Numbered from the stretch's first letter, positions 17,679 to 27,467 are shown. The stretch is DNA of 64,000 bases from Vibrio penaeicida (GCF_002933855.1 NZ_BFAQ01000006.1:54375-118374), one strand, 5' to 3'. Made by a program: numbers and translations. The notes: generated by a model from the letters alone, not told the origin.

Positions 17679-19241
17679 ATGCCTCAAACCCTTTCAAAAT
17701 CAGCTCAAGAAGTTCTAGTGGGTGAAAATGAACAACTTGTTTCTACAACCGACTTAAAGGGTGTTATCACGTATTGTAATCCTGCCTTTTGTAGAGTCGC
17801 TGGTTTTGAAGAGAACGAGCTTTTAGGGCAGAACCACAATCTTGTTCGCCACACCGATATGCCAAAGGCAGCGTTTGCTGATATGTGGTCACACCTTAAG
17901 AAGGGGAACGCATGGCGAGGGATTGTGAAAAACCGAACCAAGAATGGTGGTTTTTACTGGGTAGATGCTTATGTGACTCCTATTTACGAACAAGGCAGAA
18001 TCGCGGGTTATCAATCGGTTCGAGTAAAACCAAAATCCAAATGGGTTGATGTGGCTTCGAAGGCCTACCAAAAGCTGCGTGAAGCTGAAAAGAACGGTCG
18101 CAGTTTTGCTTTTGGTTTACCTACTGCATTCAAATACTCCGCACTGGCTGCTGCGTGTGCAATCCCTGTCATTGCGAATATGATGGAGAGCGGTATTTCA
18201 TGGCAACTAATGATGAGTGCTCTGCCTGCTGCTGTGCTTGCGGTTTTCTTCCGCCAAGAACTCATCGATACACCCGTGTTCCTGAAAAAGCTGCAATCCG
18301 AATACGACAGTGTGAGTCGTTTGGTTTACTCGGGTAGTCACATTGCGTCTTCTGCTGATTTCCATATCAAGTTGTTGCAAGCACGTATCCGCACAGTATT
18401 AGGGAGAATGACCGATTCAGCAGCGCCTCTTCACCAACTCTCGGACGATTTAAGCAATACCGCAATTCGAGCCATGGGTGCCATTCGACAACAAAACACT
18501 GACATCCACCATGTGGCAAGCGCAGTGAACGATATGGCTTCTTCTGCCAATCAAGTATTCGAACATGCATCTCAAACTCAAGTGCTGATCAACGACACTC
18601 AATCGCAATGCGACCAAACCCGAGCCAAGATTGATGCCACTGAAAATCAATTGAATCAACTTGCTGCTAACGCAGAAAAAGCGACACAAACCACCTATCA
18701 ACTTAGCGACCAAGCACAAAAAGTCGGCTCAGTGATGTCTGAGATAAGTGGTATTGCAGAGCAAACGAACCTGTTGGCTCTGAACGCTGCAATAGAAGCG
18801 GCGCGGGCAGGAGAACAAGGCCGTGGATTCGCCGTCGTTGCCGATGAAGTTCGTGCGCTTTCATCACGTACTCAAAATGCAACCGAAACCATTCAAGCGA
18901 GCTTAGGCCAAATGTTGTCGACCATTTCGACATGGCAAAAAGAAATTGAACGCAGCCGAGATCAGACTGGCGATTGCGTTGTAATTGCGCAAGAAGGTGC
19001 GCAAAGCCTCCAGCAAATTGAGCAAATGATGACTGAAATTCATGGTTTGATCGACCAAGTATCCGACTCGGCTAACCAGCAAACTCAACTTTCTAGCCAA
19101 GTTAGTGATCGCGTGCATTCTATTGCTCAAACTTCCGAGAACAATTTGGCCGAAACAGATTTGGTCGAGAAAAACAGCCAAGTATTAAAACAAGGTGTCG
19201 ATAAACTATTCCAATTGGCGAAACAGTTCGAGCAGAAATAA
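17679..19241 (+). CDS. Aer-like methyl-accepting chemotaxis protein
   Basis: 520 aa with the Aer layout: an N-terminal PAS domain (about 20-120; [20 protein letters not shown], then [13 protein letters not shown]), two close hydrophobic segments at about 145-190 ([16 protein letters not shown] and [11 protein letters not shown]), and a cytoplasmic signalling domain whose hairpin tip [20 protein letters not shown] lies near residue 360. There is no periplasmic ligand domain. Aer senses redox or energy state through FAD bound to PAS and signals to CheA/CheW. It is monocistronic, with a strong terminator after it. Confidence 0.9.
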   Translation: MPQTLSKSAQEVLVGENEQLVSTTDLKGVITYCNPAFCRVAGFEENELLGQNHNLVRHTDMPKAAFADMWSHLKKGNAWRGIVKNRTKNGGFYWVDAYVTPIYEQGRIAGYQSVRVKPKSKWVDVASKAYQKLREAEKNGRSFAFGLPTAFKYSALAAACAIPVIANMMESGISWQLMMSALPAAVLAVFFRQELIDTPVFLKKLQSEYDSVSRLVYSGSHIASSADFHIKLLQARIRTVLGRMTDSAAPLHQLSDDLSNTAIRAMGAIRQQNTDIHHVASAVNDMASSANQVFEHASQTQVLINDTQSQCDQTRAKIDATENQLNQLAANAEKATQTTYQLSDQAQKVGSVMSEISGIAEQTNLLALNAAIEAARAGEQGRGFAVVADEVRALSSRTQNATETIQASLGQMLSTISTWQKEIERSRDQTGDCVVIAQEGAQSLQQIEQMMTEIHGLIDQVSDSANQQTQLSSQVSDRVHSIAQTSENNLAETDLVEKNSQVLKQGVDKLFQLAKQFEQK

Positions 19242-19290
19242 AGATGCTCTCATTCGCTCTCTAACAGGGCACTTTCGCTGACTCAGTAAA

Positions 19291-19329
19291 AAAAGGGGTG
19301 AGGCATTGAATAAATGCCTCACCCCTTTT
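19291..19329. terminator. bidirectional terminator between the chemoreceptor and nirD
   Basis: A 13-bp GC-rich stem (GGGGTGAGGCATT with AATGCCTCACCCC) is flanked by AAAA on the left and TTTT on the right, so it can end transcripts from both converging genes. Confidence 0.88.
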
Positions 19330-19352
19330 AATTTTATTGGTAAAGTTAGATC

Positions 19353-19721
19353 TTAGGGCTGTTTAGATTTGAGCCATACTTCGTCATTTTTTATCTGAAC
19401 TTGCCACGTTCTTAAACTCTGTTCTGGCATTTCCAAACACGCGCCTGTTTCTAAGCTAAAATGCTGCTTATACATTGGAGAGGCTACGCACAATTCCTCC
19501 CCCTGATTTCCAACAATTCCTCGGCTCATTACGTAAGCCCTTGCTATTGGATCCCAATTCCCTATAGCAAAAACACGAGGCGACTTATCCGAGTTACTTG
19601 TATCAAAACACGCTTCATCATCAGGCACCAAAAATAACGCGACCTGATGATCGTCAAACACACTGCCGACACCTTGATACGGCAAAAGCTGGTTTATGTT
19701 GCAAATCTTCTTCCACATCAT
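19353..19721 (-). CDS. nirD: nitrite reductase small subunit
   Basis: 122 aa with a Rieske-like beta fold lacking the iron-sulfur ligands, as usual for NirD (KICNINQLLPYQGVGSVFDD near the start, RGIVGNQGEELCVASPMYKQ later). It partners the NirB large subunit in cytoplasmic NADH-dependent reduction of nitrite to ammonia. Its ATG overlaps the nirB stop (ATGA), so translation is coupled. It is the last gene of the nrtABD-nirBD operon, which ends at the terminator near 19291. Confidence 0.93.
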   Translation of the reverse strand: MMWKKICNINQLLPYQGVGSVFDDHQVALFLVPDDEACFDTSNSDKSPRVFAIGNWDPIARAYVMSRGIVGNQGEELCVASPMYKQHFSLETGACLEMPEQSLRTWQVQIKNDEVWLKSKQP

Positions 19722-22225
19722 TTCACCTCTGAATTTTGCGTCGAAATAGTGCTGGGTATACGTTGACCTCGAACTCTCTGGTAAGGCAGCGGAACACTAT
19801 CTCCTTCGTGGTTAATGAATGGACGGAATCGGGCGCGTTTTTTATCCGACATCACCGCGGTTTTCCACTCACATTGATAAGAATCCACTACATGTTGCAT
19901 TTGCGCTTCTAGCTGAGCATTGATCCCAAGCGAATCGTCTATCACGACACTTTTCAGATATTCCAACCCTCCGTCAAGGTTGTCCATCCATACCGATGTT
20001 CGCTGAAGCTTGTCTGCCGTTCGAACGTAGAACATCAGCACACGGTCAATCAAGGTGACCAGTTCGTCTTTCGACAAATCAGAAGCCAGCAAGTCCGCAT
20101 GGCGAGGGCGCATCCCCCCATTGCCACAAACATACAAATTCCAGCCATTTTCAGTGGCGATCACACCTATATCTTTGCTCTGCGCTTCCGCACATTCTCG
20201 TGTGCATCCGGACACCGCCATTTTAAGCTTGTGGGGCGAACGTAAACCTTTGTAGCGGTTTTCAAGTTCAATCGCGAAGCCAACAGAATCATCGACCCCG
20301 TATCGACACCATGTTGACCCAACACACGACTTCACTGTACGCAGTGACTTGCCATAGGCATGACCAGTCTCAAAGCCCGCTTCGATGAGTTGTTCCCATA
20401 TTTCAGGTAATTGCTCCATCTTGGCACCAAACAAGTCAACGCGTTGCCCACCAGTAATTTTGGTGTAGAGATCGTACTGCTTTGCAACCTGCCCTAAACG
20501 GATAAGCTTGTCTGGCGTGATCTCTCCACCCGGGACGCGAGGCACAACGGAATAGGAACCGTCTTTTTGCAGATTAGCCATAAAGGCGTCGTTCGAATCT
20601 TGCAGCGCTTGGTGTTGCGGTTCCAAAATGTGTTCATTCCATAACGATGCAAAAATCGACGCCGCTGTCGGCTTGCATAAATCGCACCCAACACCATTGC
20701 CGTATCGGGTGAGTAAGGTTTCAAAATCGTGGATCGCTTCTACTTGACAGATATGAAACAACTCCTGCCTTGAATACGCAAAATGCTCGCAAATGTGGTT
20801 GTTTACCTCCATCCCTAATGCAGCCAATTCTGCATCCAGCACGGTTTTTACCATGTTGCTGCACCCGCCACAGCCTGTGCCTGCTTTGGTTTCAGATTTC
20901 AAGGCATTAAGATCGTGCGCGCCAGCTTGAATAGCAACCACCAAGTCGCTTTTAGTAACATTGTGGCATGAGCAGATAAGCGTGTTATCGCCGATTTCAC
21001 CCGACAGCGGTGAGGCATCAAGCAGCAACTGCGCTGGATACTCTGGTAACGGTGATTGATTGAGGTAACACTGGAGCAGAGCATCATAATCGGTATTGTC
21101 TCCTACCAATATCGCGCCCAACAATTGCGACCCAGACGCATCGGTGATCAGCTTCTTGTAAATGCCGGTATTCGCATCTTGAAGAATGAGTTCCTGAGCG
21201 CCTTCTGTCGTCTTCTGCGCATCGCCAATCGAGGCAACATCCACCCCGAGCAGTTTGAGCTTGGTGCTCATATCCGCGCCAGTAAAAGTGCTGTCTCCAC
21301 CAGACAATTGCTCGGCTACTGTACGTGCCATTTGGTAGCCAGGAGCAACCAGCCCAAAGATTTTTTGTTGCCATAAAGCACATTCCCCAATGGCGTAGAC
21401 ATTCGGATCACTCGTAATACAGTGGTCATCAATCACAATGCCACCTCGCTCTCCCACCGTAATACCAGCCTGTCTCGCTAGCGCGTCTTGTGGACGGATC
21501 CCTGCGGAAAATACGATAACATCAACCTCTAGCGGGTCTTTATCTTTCAACTTCATGCGATGGAATGCGCTTTCTCCATCTATAATTTCTTCTGTCGCAG
21601 TACCTGTATGCACCTGCAAACCAATCGACTCTATTTTGCTTTTCAGCATGTTGCCAGCTCCGCTATCAAGCTGAACGGGCATCAATCTTGGTGCAAACTC
21701 AATCACGTGGGTGTCCAACCCGAGTAGCCTTAGTGCGTTAGCAGCTTCCAGCCCAAGTAGCCCACCACCGATCACTGCACCGGATTTCGCCCCTTCACAA
21801 GCTGCTTGGATTTCAGAGAGATCATCCAGCGTTCGATAGACAAAACAGTTTTTACGATTGTGTCCAGCAATGGGCGGAACAAACGGATAAGACCCCGTTG
21901 CAAGAACCAATTTGTCGTACTGTAGAATGACGTTGTCATCGATCACCACCTGCTGATTTTCAGTTTTGACCGATGTAACCTGACGACCAAGAATCAGCTC
22001 TACCCCATATTTTTTATACCAGCCCTCACTTCCAAGCTTTAAGTCTTCGTGGGACTTACCAGAAAAGAGGGCAGACAACTGTACTCTGTCGTACGCGATG
22101 CAAGTCTCTTCCCCAATTACTGTAATTTGATAGTGTAAATGAGCATGCTTTTCTACCAGTGAAGCCACCAATTGATGCCCCACCATTCCGTTCCCGACAA
22201 TGACCAAACGTTCCATATTGCTCAC
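19718..22225 (-). CDS. nirB: NADH-dependent nitrite reductase large subunit
   Basis: 835 aa. Domains in order: an FAD/NAD-binding pyridine nucleotide-disulfide domain (1 to about 390, opening RLVIVGNGMVG), a BFD-like [2Fe-2S] segment (CSCHN ... GTGCGGC, about 420-455), a linker with further Cys (NGVGCDLC), then the nitrite/sulfite reductase ferredoxin-like and siroheme domains with CVGSTWC and SGCTRECAE supplying the [4Fe-4S]-siroheme ligands. It reduces nitrite to ammonia with NADH in the cytoplasm. It follows the nitrate transporter ATPase gene by only 5 bp. Confidence 0.95.
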   Translation of the reverse strand: MSNMERLVIVGNGMVGHQLVASLVEKHAHLHYQITVIGEETCIAYDRVQLSALFSGKSHEDLKLGSEGWYKKYGVELILGRQVTSVKTENQQVVIDDNVILQYDKLVLATGSYPFVPPIAGHNRKNCFVYRTLDDLSEIQAACEGAKSGAVIGGGLLGLEAANALRLLGLDTHVIEFAPRLMPVQLDSGAGNMLKSKIESIGLQVHTGTATEEIIDGESAFHRMKLKDKDPLEVDVIVFSAGIRPQDALARQAGITVGERGGIVIDDHCITSDPNVYAIGECALWQQKIFGLVAPGYQMARTVAEQLSGGDSTFTGADMSTKLKLLGVDVASIGDAQKTTEGAQELILQDANTGIYKKLITDASGSQLLGAILVGDNTDYDALLQCYLNQSPLPEYPAQLLLDASPLSGEIGDNTLICSCHNVTKSDLVVAIQAGAHDLNALKSETKAGTGCGGCSNMVKTVLDAELAALGMEVNNHICEHFAYSRQELFHICQVEAIHDFETLLTRYGNGVGCDLCKPTAASIFASLWNEHILEPQHQALQDSNDAFMANLQKDGSYSVVPRVPGGEITPDKLIRLGQVAKQYDLYTKITGGQRVDLFGAKMEQLPEIWEQLIEAGFETGHAYGKSLRTVKSCVGSTWCRYGVDDSVGFAIELENRYKGLRSPHKLKMAVSGCTRECAEAQSKDIGVIATENGWNLYVCGNGGMRPRHADLLASDLSKDELVTLIDRVLMFYVRTADKLQRTSVWMDNLDGGLEYLKSVVIDDSLGINAQLEAQMQHVVDSYQCEWKTAVMSDKKRARFRPFINHEGDSVPLPYQRVRGQRIPSTISTQNSEVK

Positions 22226-22230
22226 CTTCC

Positions 22231-23103
22231 TTATGCGCTTTTGGGAGCTTCTGACGGCTCCTCTTGTTTTGGGGTTGCCAATACGGGTTGCGGCTTGGCT
22301 TGTTTTTCGTACAGAAAGCGTAAAACCGACTGGCGATATTTTTGATATTGGGCGTTATCTGCCAACTGGACGCGATTTCTCGGTCTGTCGAGCTCTACAT
22401 GGAGTACTTCGCCAATTGTGGCCGCAGGTCCGTTGGTCATCATGACAATCCGATCCGACAACAGAACGGCTTCGTCTACATCGTGCGTTATCATGATCAC
22501 GGTGGTGTTAAGTTCCGCGTGAATCGCCATGAGTGCGTCTTGCAAATGGGCTCTGGTTAACGCATCTAACGCACCAAAGGGTTCATCCATCAGCAGCACT
22601 TTAGGCTTTAAAGCGAGTGCTCGTGCAATCCCGACTCGCTGTTTCATGCCGCCTGAAATCTCATCGGGCTTTTTGTCGCTGGCATGAGTCATTTGCACTA
22701 ATTCAAGGTAATGTTGAACCTGCTCTCGTACCCACGACCGCTTTTTCTTTCCCTCTGTGTTGGCTGAGGCTAAGTTCTTGGTGGCTAACTGCTTTACCGC
22801 CAGTTCCACGTTTTGGTAAACCGACAGCCAAGGCAGCAAAGAGTGGTTTTGAAACACGACTGCGCGCTCTGGTCCCGGTCCATCGACTTCTCGTCCTTGC
22901 AGTATCACACCGCCATCTGTTGGATCGTGTAGCCCAGCAACCAAGTTAAGTACCGTTGATTTTCCACAGCCAGAGTGACCAATCAATGAAATGAATTCGC
23001 CCTCTTGAATGCGTAAATCCACTTTTTTCAAAGCAACAAATTCGCCTTTTGGCGTGGGGAATCGCATACCTAACTGAGTCAGATTTAAAAATGAATTTGG
23101 CAT
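22231..23103 (-). CDS. nrtD: nitrate ABC transporter ATP-binding protein
   Basis: 290 aa. Walker A is GHSGCGKST, the signature is ISGGMKQRVGIARAL, and Walker B is VLLMDEPFGALD, followed by the switch His in MITHDVDEAV. It belongs to the nitrate/sulfonate/taurine type of importer ATPase and energises uptake with the permease encoded 9 bp upstream. A C-terminal extension of about 40 residues is rich in Pro, Lys and Glu. It lacks the fused binding-protein domain of cyanobacterial NrtC. Confidence 0.92.
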   Translation of the reverse strand: MPNSFLNLTQLGMRFPTPKGEFVALKKVDLRIQEGEFISLIGHSGCGKSTVLNLVAGLHDPTDGGVILQGREVDGPGPERAVVFQNHSLLPWLSVYQNVELAVKQLATKNLASANTEGKKKRSWVREQVQHYLELVQMTHASDKKPDEISGGMKQRVGIARALALKPKVLLMDEPFGALDALTRAHLQDALMAIHAELNTTVIMITHDVDEAVLLSDRIVMMTNGPAATIGEVLHVELDRPRNRVQLADNAQYQKYRQSVLRFLYEKQAKPQPVLATPKQEEPSEAPKSA

Positions 23104-23112
23104 AATATTCTC

Positions 23113-24126
23113 CTAACGCAGTATTTGCTGCTTATCCCAAGACACCGACTTTTGCAGCGTCAGCATTCCCCTATCGAGCAACAACCCGATAAACCCAATC
23201 GTGATCACAGCAACCATGATCCGACCGAGCGAGGCTGAGCTGCCGTTCTGGAATTCATCCCACACGAACTTTCCTAGCCCCGGGTTTTGCGCCAACATTT
23301 CTGCGGCAATCAGCACCATCCATGCAACGCCTAGTGAAAGGCGCAGACCGGTAAAAATCATGGGAATCGATGAAGGAAGAACAATCGTCCAGATGTGTTT
23401 CCACCATGATAGGCGTAACACTCGGCTTACGTTCACCAGATCTTTATCGACACTCGTTACCCCCACAGCGGTGTTGATTAGCGTGGGCCACAAACTGCAC
23501 AGCGCCACGGTAAGCAAAGAGTTCACAAACGATTTCGCCACCAAAGGATCGGAGCTGACGTAAGTAGCACTCACCACCATGGTGACAATCGGTAACCATG
23601 CCAATGGTGAAACCGGCTTGAGTAACTGGATAACTGGGTTGAATGCTTGGTACAAGTTGTGATTTAACCCCAATACGATGCCCGCTGGAATGGCAATGAA
23701 TGAGGCGAGAAAAAAGCCGCACGCAACGGTAATTAAGCTAGTCACTATCTGGTCGAAAAAGGTCGGCTTGCCGGTATAAGGACGAATTTTCACTTTGGCA
23801 TCTGGGTCTTTCGCTAGCTTGGCTGCATTGCGTTTTTCTTGACGCTCAACAAACGCCACTTCTTTCTCTCTTTCTGCCCAGTGATCGGAGACCAAATTGC
23901 CAAACTGCTGCGCTGTTTGAACAGGGCCTGGCAACGTGCCTAAAGAGGTTTGTACTTGGCGAGCAGACAAATGCCATAACATCAAGAACAGCAATATCCC
24001 AAGTAGAGGGAGCAACAATGCCTTACTGTGGTTGGCGACCTGCGCTCTGTTTGGAAACAACGAAAATACGTTGTTTTCCGACATTTTCTTCTTAGGTGAG
24101 GGCTTCTTGGATAGCTGACTGTCCAT
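23113..24126 (-). CDS. nrtB: nitrate ABC transporter permease
   Basis: 337 aa. After a basic cytoplasmic N-terminus come about six helices, with the EAA-type coupling motif seen as AAEMLAQNPGLGKFVWDEFQ. An internal charged insert of about 50 residues (AEREKEVAFVERQEKRNAAK onward) separates the first helix from the rest, as is usual in NrtB-type permeases. Its start follows the nrtA stop by one base, so expression is coupled. Confidence 0.9.
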   Translation of the reverse strand: MDSQLSKKPSPKKKMSENNVFSLFPNRAQVANHSKALLLPLLGILLFLMLWHLSARQVQTSLGTLPGPVQTAQQFGNLVSDHWAEREKEVAFVERQEKRNAAKLAKDPDAKVKIRPYTGKPTFFDQIVTSLITVACGFFLASFIAIPAGIVLGLNHNLYQAFNPVIQLLKPVSPLAWLPIVTMVVSATYVSSDPLVAKSFVNSLLTVALCSLWPTLINTAVGVTSVDKDLVNVSRVLRLSWWKHIWTIVLPSSIPMIFTGLRLSLGVAWMVLIAAEMLAQNPGLGKFVWDEFQNGSSASLGRIMVAVITIGFIGLLLDRGMLTLQKSVSWDKQQILR

Positions 24127-24127
24127 T

Positions 24128-25522
24128 TTAGATTTCCTCTGAACCTTTCAGGCCAATATTGAATTTCTTCAAATAGGCATTCGGCTTTTTACCGTCATAC
24201 ACAATATTGTCGATAAAATGCGTTTGCGGCTGGCGGTAACCATCTTGTGAACTAAATTCTGGGAAATCTGCTTTGCTCAAAATCCCATCTTTGATGAGAG
24301 ACTCCGCAGCCTGCTGGTAGATATCGGGGCGATACACTTGTTTCGCGATATTGGCGTACCAATCATCTGGCTTTTCTTCTGGAATCTGCCCCCAGCGACG
24401 CATTTGCGTTAAGTACCAAATGGCGTCGCTGTAATAGGGATAAGTCGCGTTGTAGCGGAAAAATACATTGAAGTCTGGCACTGAACGTTTGTCGCCTTTT
24501 TCATACTCAAACGTACCCGTCATACTGTTGGCGATCACATCCGCATCCGCACCAACGTATTGGCTTTTAGCCAGTAACTTCACCGCTTCTTCACGGTTGG
24601 CGTTGTTGTTATCATCTAACCAATGGGCGGCTCGAATTAACGCCTTAACGACGCGAATATGTGTATTCGGGTACTTTTCTGCCCATGCTTTAGATACACC
24701 AAACACTTTTTCAGGATTGTTTTTCCATATTTCGTAATCGGTTACTACTGGAACGCCTATTCCTTTGATAACCGCTTGCTGATTCCAAGGTTCGCCGACG
24801 CAGTATCCCATTATGGTTCCAGCTTCCATCGTGGCGGGCATTTGTGGTGGAGGGGTAACACTCAACAGCACATCAGCGTCTAACTGACCGCTGTTGTCTC
24901 CGGTTTTAGGGGCGTAATACCCTGGGTGAATCCCCCCAGCGGCTAGCCAGTAGCGCAACTCGTAATTGTGAGTAGAAACTGGAAACACCATACCCATGTT
25001 GAATGGTTTTCCTTTGTCGAGGTAGCTTTCAACTACGGGCTTTAAGGCATCAGCTTTGATGGGGTGGGCAGGTTTCCCATCCGCTTGTTTGTTTACATGG
25101 GGCTTCATTTGTTGCCATATGTCGTTAGAAACAGTAATGGCGTTGCCATTCAAATCCATACTAAACGCGGTGATCACTTCTGCTTTTGTGCCTATACCAA
25201 TGGTTGCCCCAAGCGGTTGCCCCGACAACATATGTGCACCATCCAACTCTCCATCAATCACTCTATCGAGCAGTACTTTCCAGTTGGCTTGCGCTTCCAG
25301 CGTTACGTACAACCCTTCGTCCTCAAAAAAACCTTTTTCATACGCCACCGCAAGGGGAGCCATGTCGGTCAGCTTAATAAAGCCAAACTTCAAGTCCTCT
25401 AACTCGGGTTCACCTACCTGTGCATAAGCAGAATGCGCACCTATTGAGATCGCACCTAATGAAAGTGTTAAACCCACTGTTTTTAGTAACCAAGACCTTA
25501 TTCTGTTTTTCCGACAACCCAT
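24128..25522 (-). CDS. nrtA: nitrate/nitrite-binding protein of ABC transporter
   Basis: 464 aa. A signal peptide is present ([23 protein letters not shown]). The family region begins [20 protein letters not shown] and continues with [32 protein letters not shown] and the C-terminal [20 protein letters not shown], all typical of NrtA/NasF solute receptors. It captures nitrate or nitrite in the periplasm for the NrtBD transporter. An AGGAGCG ribosome-binding site precedes the ATG. It is the first gene of the second nitrate operon, behind a leader with an intrinsic terminator. Confidence 0.93.
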   Translation of the reverse strand: MGCRKNRIRSWLLKTVGLTLSLGAISIGAHSAYAQVGEPELEDLKFGFIKLTDMAPLAVAYEKGFFEDEGLYVTLEAQANWKVLLDRVIDGELDGAHMLSGQPLGATIGIGTKAEVITAFSMDLNGNAITVSNDIWQQMKPHVNKQADGKPAHPIKADALKPVVESYLDKGKPFNMGMVFPVSTHNYELRYWLAAGGIHPGYYAPKTGDNSGQLDADVLLSVTPPPQMPATMEAGTIMGYCVGEPWNQQAVIKGIGVPVVTDYEIWKNNPEKVFGVSKAWAEKYPNTHIRVVKALIRAAHWLDDNNNANREEAVKLLAKSQYVGADADVIANSMTGTFEYEKGDKRSVPDFNVFFRYNATYPYYSDAIWYLTQMRRWGQIPEEKPDDWYANIAKQVYRPDIYQQAAESLIKDGILSKADFPEFSSQDGYRQPQTHFIDNIVYDGKKPNAYLKKFNIGLKGSEEI

Positions 25523-25560
25523 TCGAACGCTCCTGTTCCAATTTCCAATAATAAAAACTT

Positions 25561-25633
25561 AAAAAAAAGGCGCGGCTGCACTCAAAGTGCAGTCACGCCA
25601 TTGCTTAGCTATTAACCACCGCCGTTGATGGTC
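25561..25633 (-). promoter_or_regulatory. ANTAR-type two-hairpin leader with terminator, nrtA
   Basis: Reading the minus strand, hairpin P1 (25633 to 25614) is a 7-bp stem GACCATC/GGTGGTT enclosing the hexaloop AACGGC. A second hexaloop AATGGC (25602-25597), closed by C-G, sits at the foot of the terminator; its stem is weak. The terminator (25599-25561) has GGCG/CGCC and CTGCACT/AGTGCAG stems and eight U residues. Both hexaloops have A at position 1 and G at position 4, the known signature of ANTAR-protein RNA targets. The P2 loop shares bases with the terminator 5' arm, so P2 and the terminator exclude each other. Confidence 0.75.
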
Positions 25634-25637
25634 TATT

Positions 25638-25650
25638 GGAGCATTGCTCC
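25638..25650 (-). other. small hairpin at the start of the nrtA leader
   Basis: GGAGC/GCTCC with a 3-nt loop, just downstream of the predicted transcription start and ahead of the P1 hairpin. Its role is unknown; it may shape or protect the 5' end. Confidence 0.4.
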
Positions 25651-25669
25651 GCTTATAGTTTTTATTATT

Positions 25670-25763
25670 TCAAGTTGCGTGCCAAACACAAATATTACTA
25701 AATATCAGTTAGTTAATGGCTTTCCGCATTATTAACTTAGTTCTTTTGCCGCTTTGTAGTGCA
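25670..25763 (-). promoter_or_regulatory. candidate sigma-54 promoter and NtrC site for nrtA
   Basis: On the minus strand TTGGCACG followed by CAACTTGAA (25686-25670) gives GG, 10 bp, then GA; the -24 half is perfect and the -12 GC is changed to GA. Sixty bp further upstream TGCACTACAAAGCGGCA (25763-25747) matches the NtrC consensus at 13 of 17 positions by my count. Position relative to the leader hairpins is right for a start near 25659. Confidence 0.55.
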
Positions 25764-25800
25764 TCACTGCACCAGATCGAGTGTTATTCCATTCCACTTC

Positions 25801-26400
25801 CTAGCTAATCGCATCAAACGTTAGCATTAGGTTCTTAGCCACAAGACCAATTGGCTGGCTGGATTTCATCGCGCTGGTTCGAAGTGCTTTATAGGCTTCT
25901 TCTTCGTCGATACTGTGCATTTTCATCAATGTGCCTTTGGCTTTCTCGATCCATTTTCTATCGTCGAGTTTTTGATTTAACAAGGCAATGTCTTGTTCCA
26001 TTTTGTCCATATTTTCACGTAATCGAACGGCGTGTTGGAGCCACATGGACAGATCATGATCGGAGCGGTAGGGAAGGATGACGTATTGATTCGCGAAAGG
26101 AAGGCGAGCGATATTATCGGCCAGGAGTGTTCCTACAAGTATGACCAATGTGCACTTTTTGGCGACGGCATACTCAATAAGGAACTGCAATTCAGCAGTT
26201 GGTGCTGACCATGAAACCACCAAAGATTGACGAGTAATATCAAGCTCTGGCTCTGCCCTAGAATCCGATTTATTGAGCATCGCTTCTAAGTGTGCCAGCT
26301 GGCCTTGCACAACCTTCATTTGCTGCGTGGCCAGTTGTTCACTTAGTAGCGTTTGTTGTTCTGGGTTATCGCTGAAAACGAAAACCGTATGGTCCTTCAT
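25801..26400 (-). CDS. ANTAR-domain antiterminator (NasT/NasR-like) with degenerate receiver
   Basis: 199 aa. The C-terminal about 55 residues are an ANTAR RNA-binding domain (DRKWIEKAKGTLMKMHSIDE, then EAYKALRTSAM and a final helix), preceded by a coiled-coil-like linker. The N-terminal 125 residues have receiver-like hydrophobic strands, but where the phospho-acceptor Asp is expected the sequence is LVVSWSAPT. It is therefore probably a pseudo-receiver, neither a classic NasT receiver nor a NIT-domain NasR. It is the last gene of the nasA operon and lies just upstream of the nrtA leader. It very likely binds the two hexaloop leaders described here to allow read-through. Confidence 0.85.
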   Translation of the reverse strand: MKDHTVFVFSDNPEQQTLLSEQLATQQMKVVQGQLAHLEAMLNKSDSRAEPELDITRQSLVVSWSAPTAELQFLIEYAVAKKCTLVILVGTLLADNIARLPFANQYVILPYRSDHDLSMWLQHAVRLRENMDKMEQDIALLNQKLDDRKWIEKAKGTLMKMHSIDEEEAYKALRTSAMKSSQPIGLVAKNLMLTFDAIS

Positions 26401-26449
26401 AACATGTCCTTTTTATCGCATTCCGACTTCTGTTATGAAGTGGGATAGG

Positions 26450-27427
26450 TTAGGAGGCTAAGGCTGCCTTCGCTAGATATTGGCCCCAATATTCGTTTGC
26501 CAATTTTTGTGCCTTTTCTTTGTCCCCATGAATCGCAAACAGCGCCGACACTAGCGTCGCTACAACGCTGTGCGACATCAATTCAAGCTCGGCAGGTGCC
26601 GTTCCTAGTACACAATTTTCCGCTACTTTTACGGGTTGAGAAGCGCTTTCTTCCCAATACATGGGAGCTACTTTTCCGTGGTCGCACACCCATACTGTTT
26701 GGCTGACTTTTGGGTTGAATTCGGTTTCACCCGATGTACCTTTAAACGACAATACGCGCCCTGATTCCGCGCAGACTTTTTGCTCTACTTTGGCATGCAG
26801 TTCCTGAAAACCCGGGTGGAAACTGCCTCTTAGACCATAAGGTAATTGACCAGGGTTAAGTGCTCTCACCACTGTATTGATTGGCGTCCTTACTCCGTAT
26901 CGTGCATTCCAACTTAGTAATGTCACGATTTTGGGTTGGAAAGCTTCCAATGGTAGGTACGCAATACCCTCCGACTGAATCACCTTTTCTGCGTGCGCCA
27001 AACTGTCCGCATACACGATACCAAGCGCACCTAACGACTGCTCGGCATGATTTTTTGTTAAGTGTCTTTGCGCGTGACCGTGCAATAGAATCTTGTGGTC
27101 GTTATCGGCTAAAATTTTAGCGGCGACCAAATGCCAAGCTTTGTCGGTTGTTTTGTTCTCGTGAACGCGCTTTCCGGCATACAAAGGCCAATCCAAGTCC
27201 GCTTTGATAGGTTCAAAGCCTTCATGAAATGCGCGGACAAACCCCGCTATTTCTTCAGGAGTTTCGTTGTTTACCCGCATTAGTACTAATGCCATCGCCA
27301 GTTGGTCGTCGGCAACGTGCCCATCAAACCATCCTCTCAACAAATCGAACGATTCTTGTTCAGTGAGCGGTCTTCTTCCACGCTCGCCTTTCCCGAGAGC
27401 CCTAATACACTGAATAGCGATAGACAT
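26450..27427 (-). CDS. TrpD2/YbiB-like phosphoribosyltransferase-fold protein
   Basis: 325 aa. It opens like the anthranilate phosphoribosyltransferase N-terminal helical domain (RRPLTEQESFDLLRGWFDGH, then QLAMALVLMRVNNETPEEIA), but the glycine-rich PRPP loop of true TrpD is not apparent. It matches the TrpD2/YbiB group, homodimeric proteins that bind nucleic acid and lack the TrpD activity. It sits between cobA and the ANTAR gene in the nitrate operon, 40 and 49 bp from them. Its part in nitrate assimilation is unknown; a nucleic-acid-binding role beside an antiterminator is tempting but speculative. Confidence 0.8.
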   Translation of the reverse strand: MSIAIQCIRALGKGERGRRPLTEQESFDLLRGWFDGHVADDQLAMALVLMRVNNETPEEIAGFVRAFHEGFEPIKADLDWPLYAGKRVHENKTTDKAWHLVAAKILADNDHKILLHGHAQRHLTKNHAEQSLGALGIVYADSLAHAEKVIQSEGIAYLPLEAFQPKIVTLLSWNARYGVRTPINTVVRALNPGQLPYGLRGSFHPGFQELHAKVEQKVCAESGRVLSFKGTSGETEFNPKVSQTVWVCDHGKVAPMYWEESASQPVKVAENCVLGTAPAELELMSHSVVATLVSALFAIHGDKEKAQKLANEYWGQYLAKAALAS

Positions 27428-27467
27428 TTACTGCTTCCTTTTAATGCACCTTTTGAAGAAGTGATCA

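Noticed and set aside
25759..25776. Inverted repeat GTGCA/TGCAC as an NtrC dimer site or ANTAR hairpin
   Set aside because: The half-sites face the wrong way for NtrC. Although its loop could be read as A1/G4, it lies upstream of the predicted transcription start.
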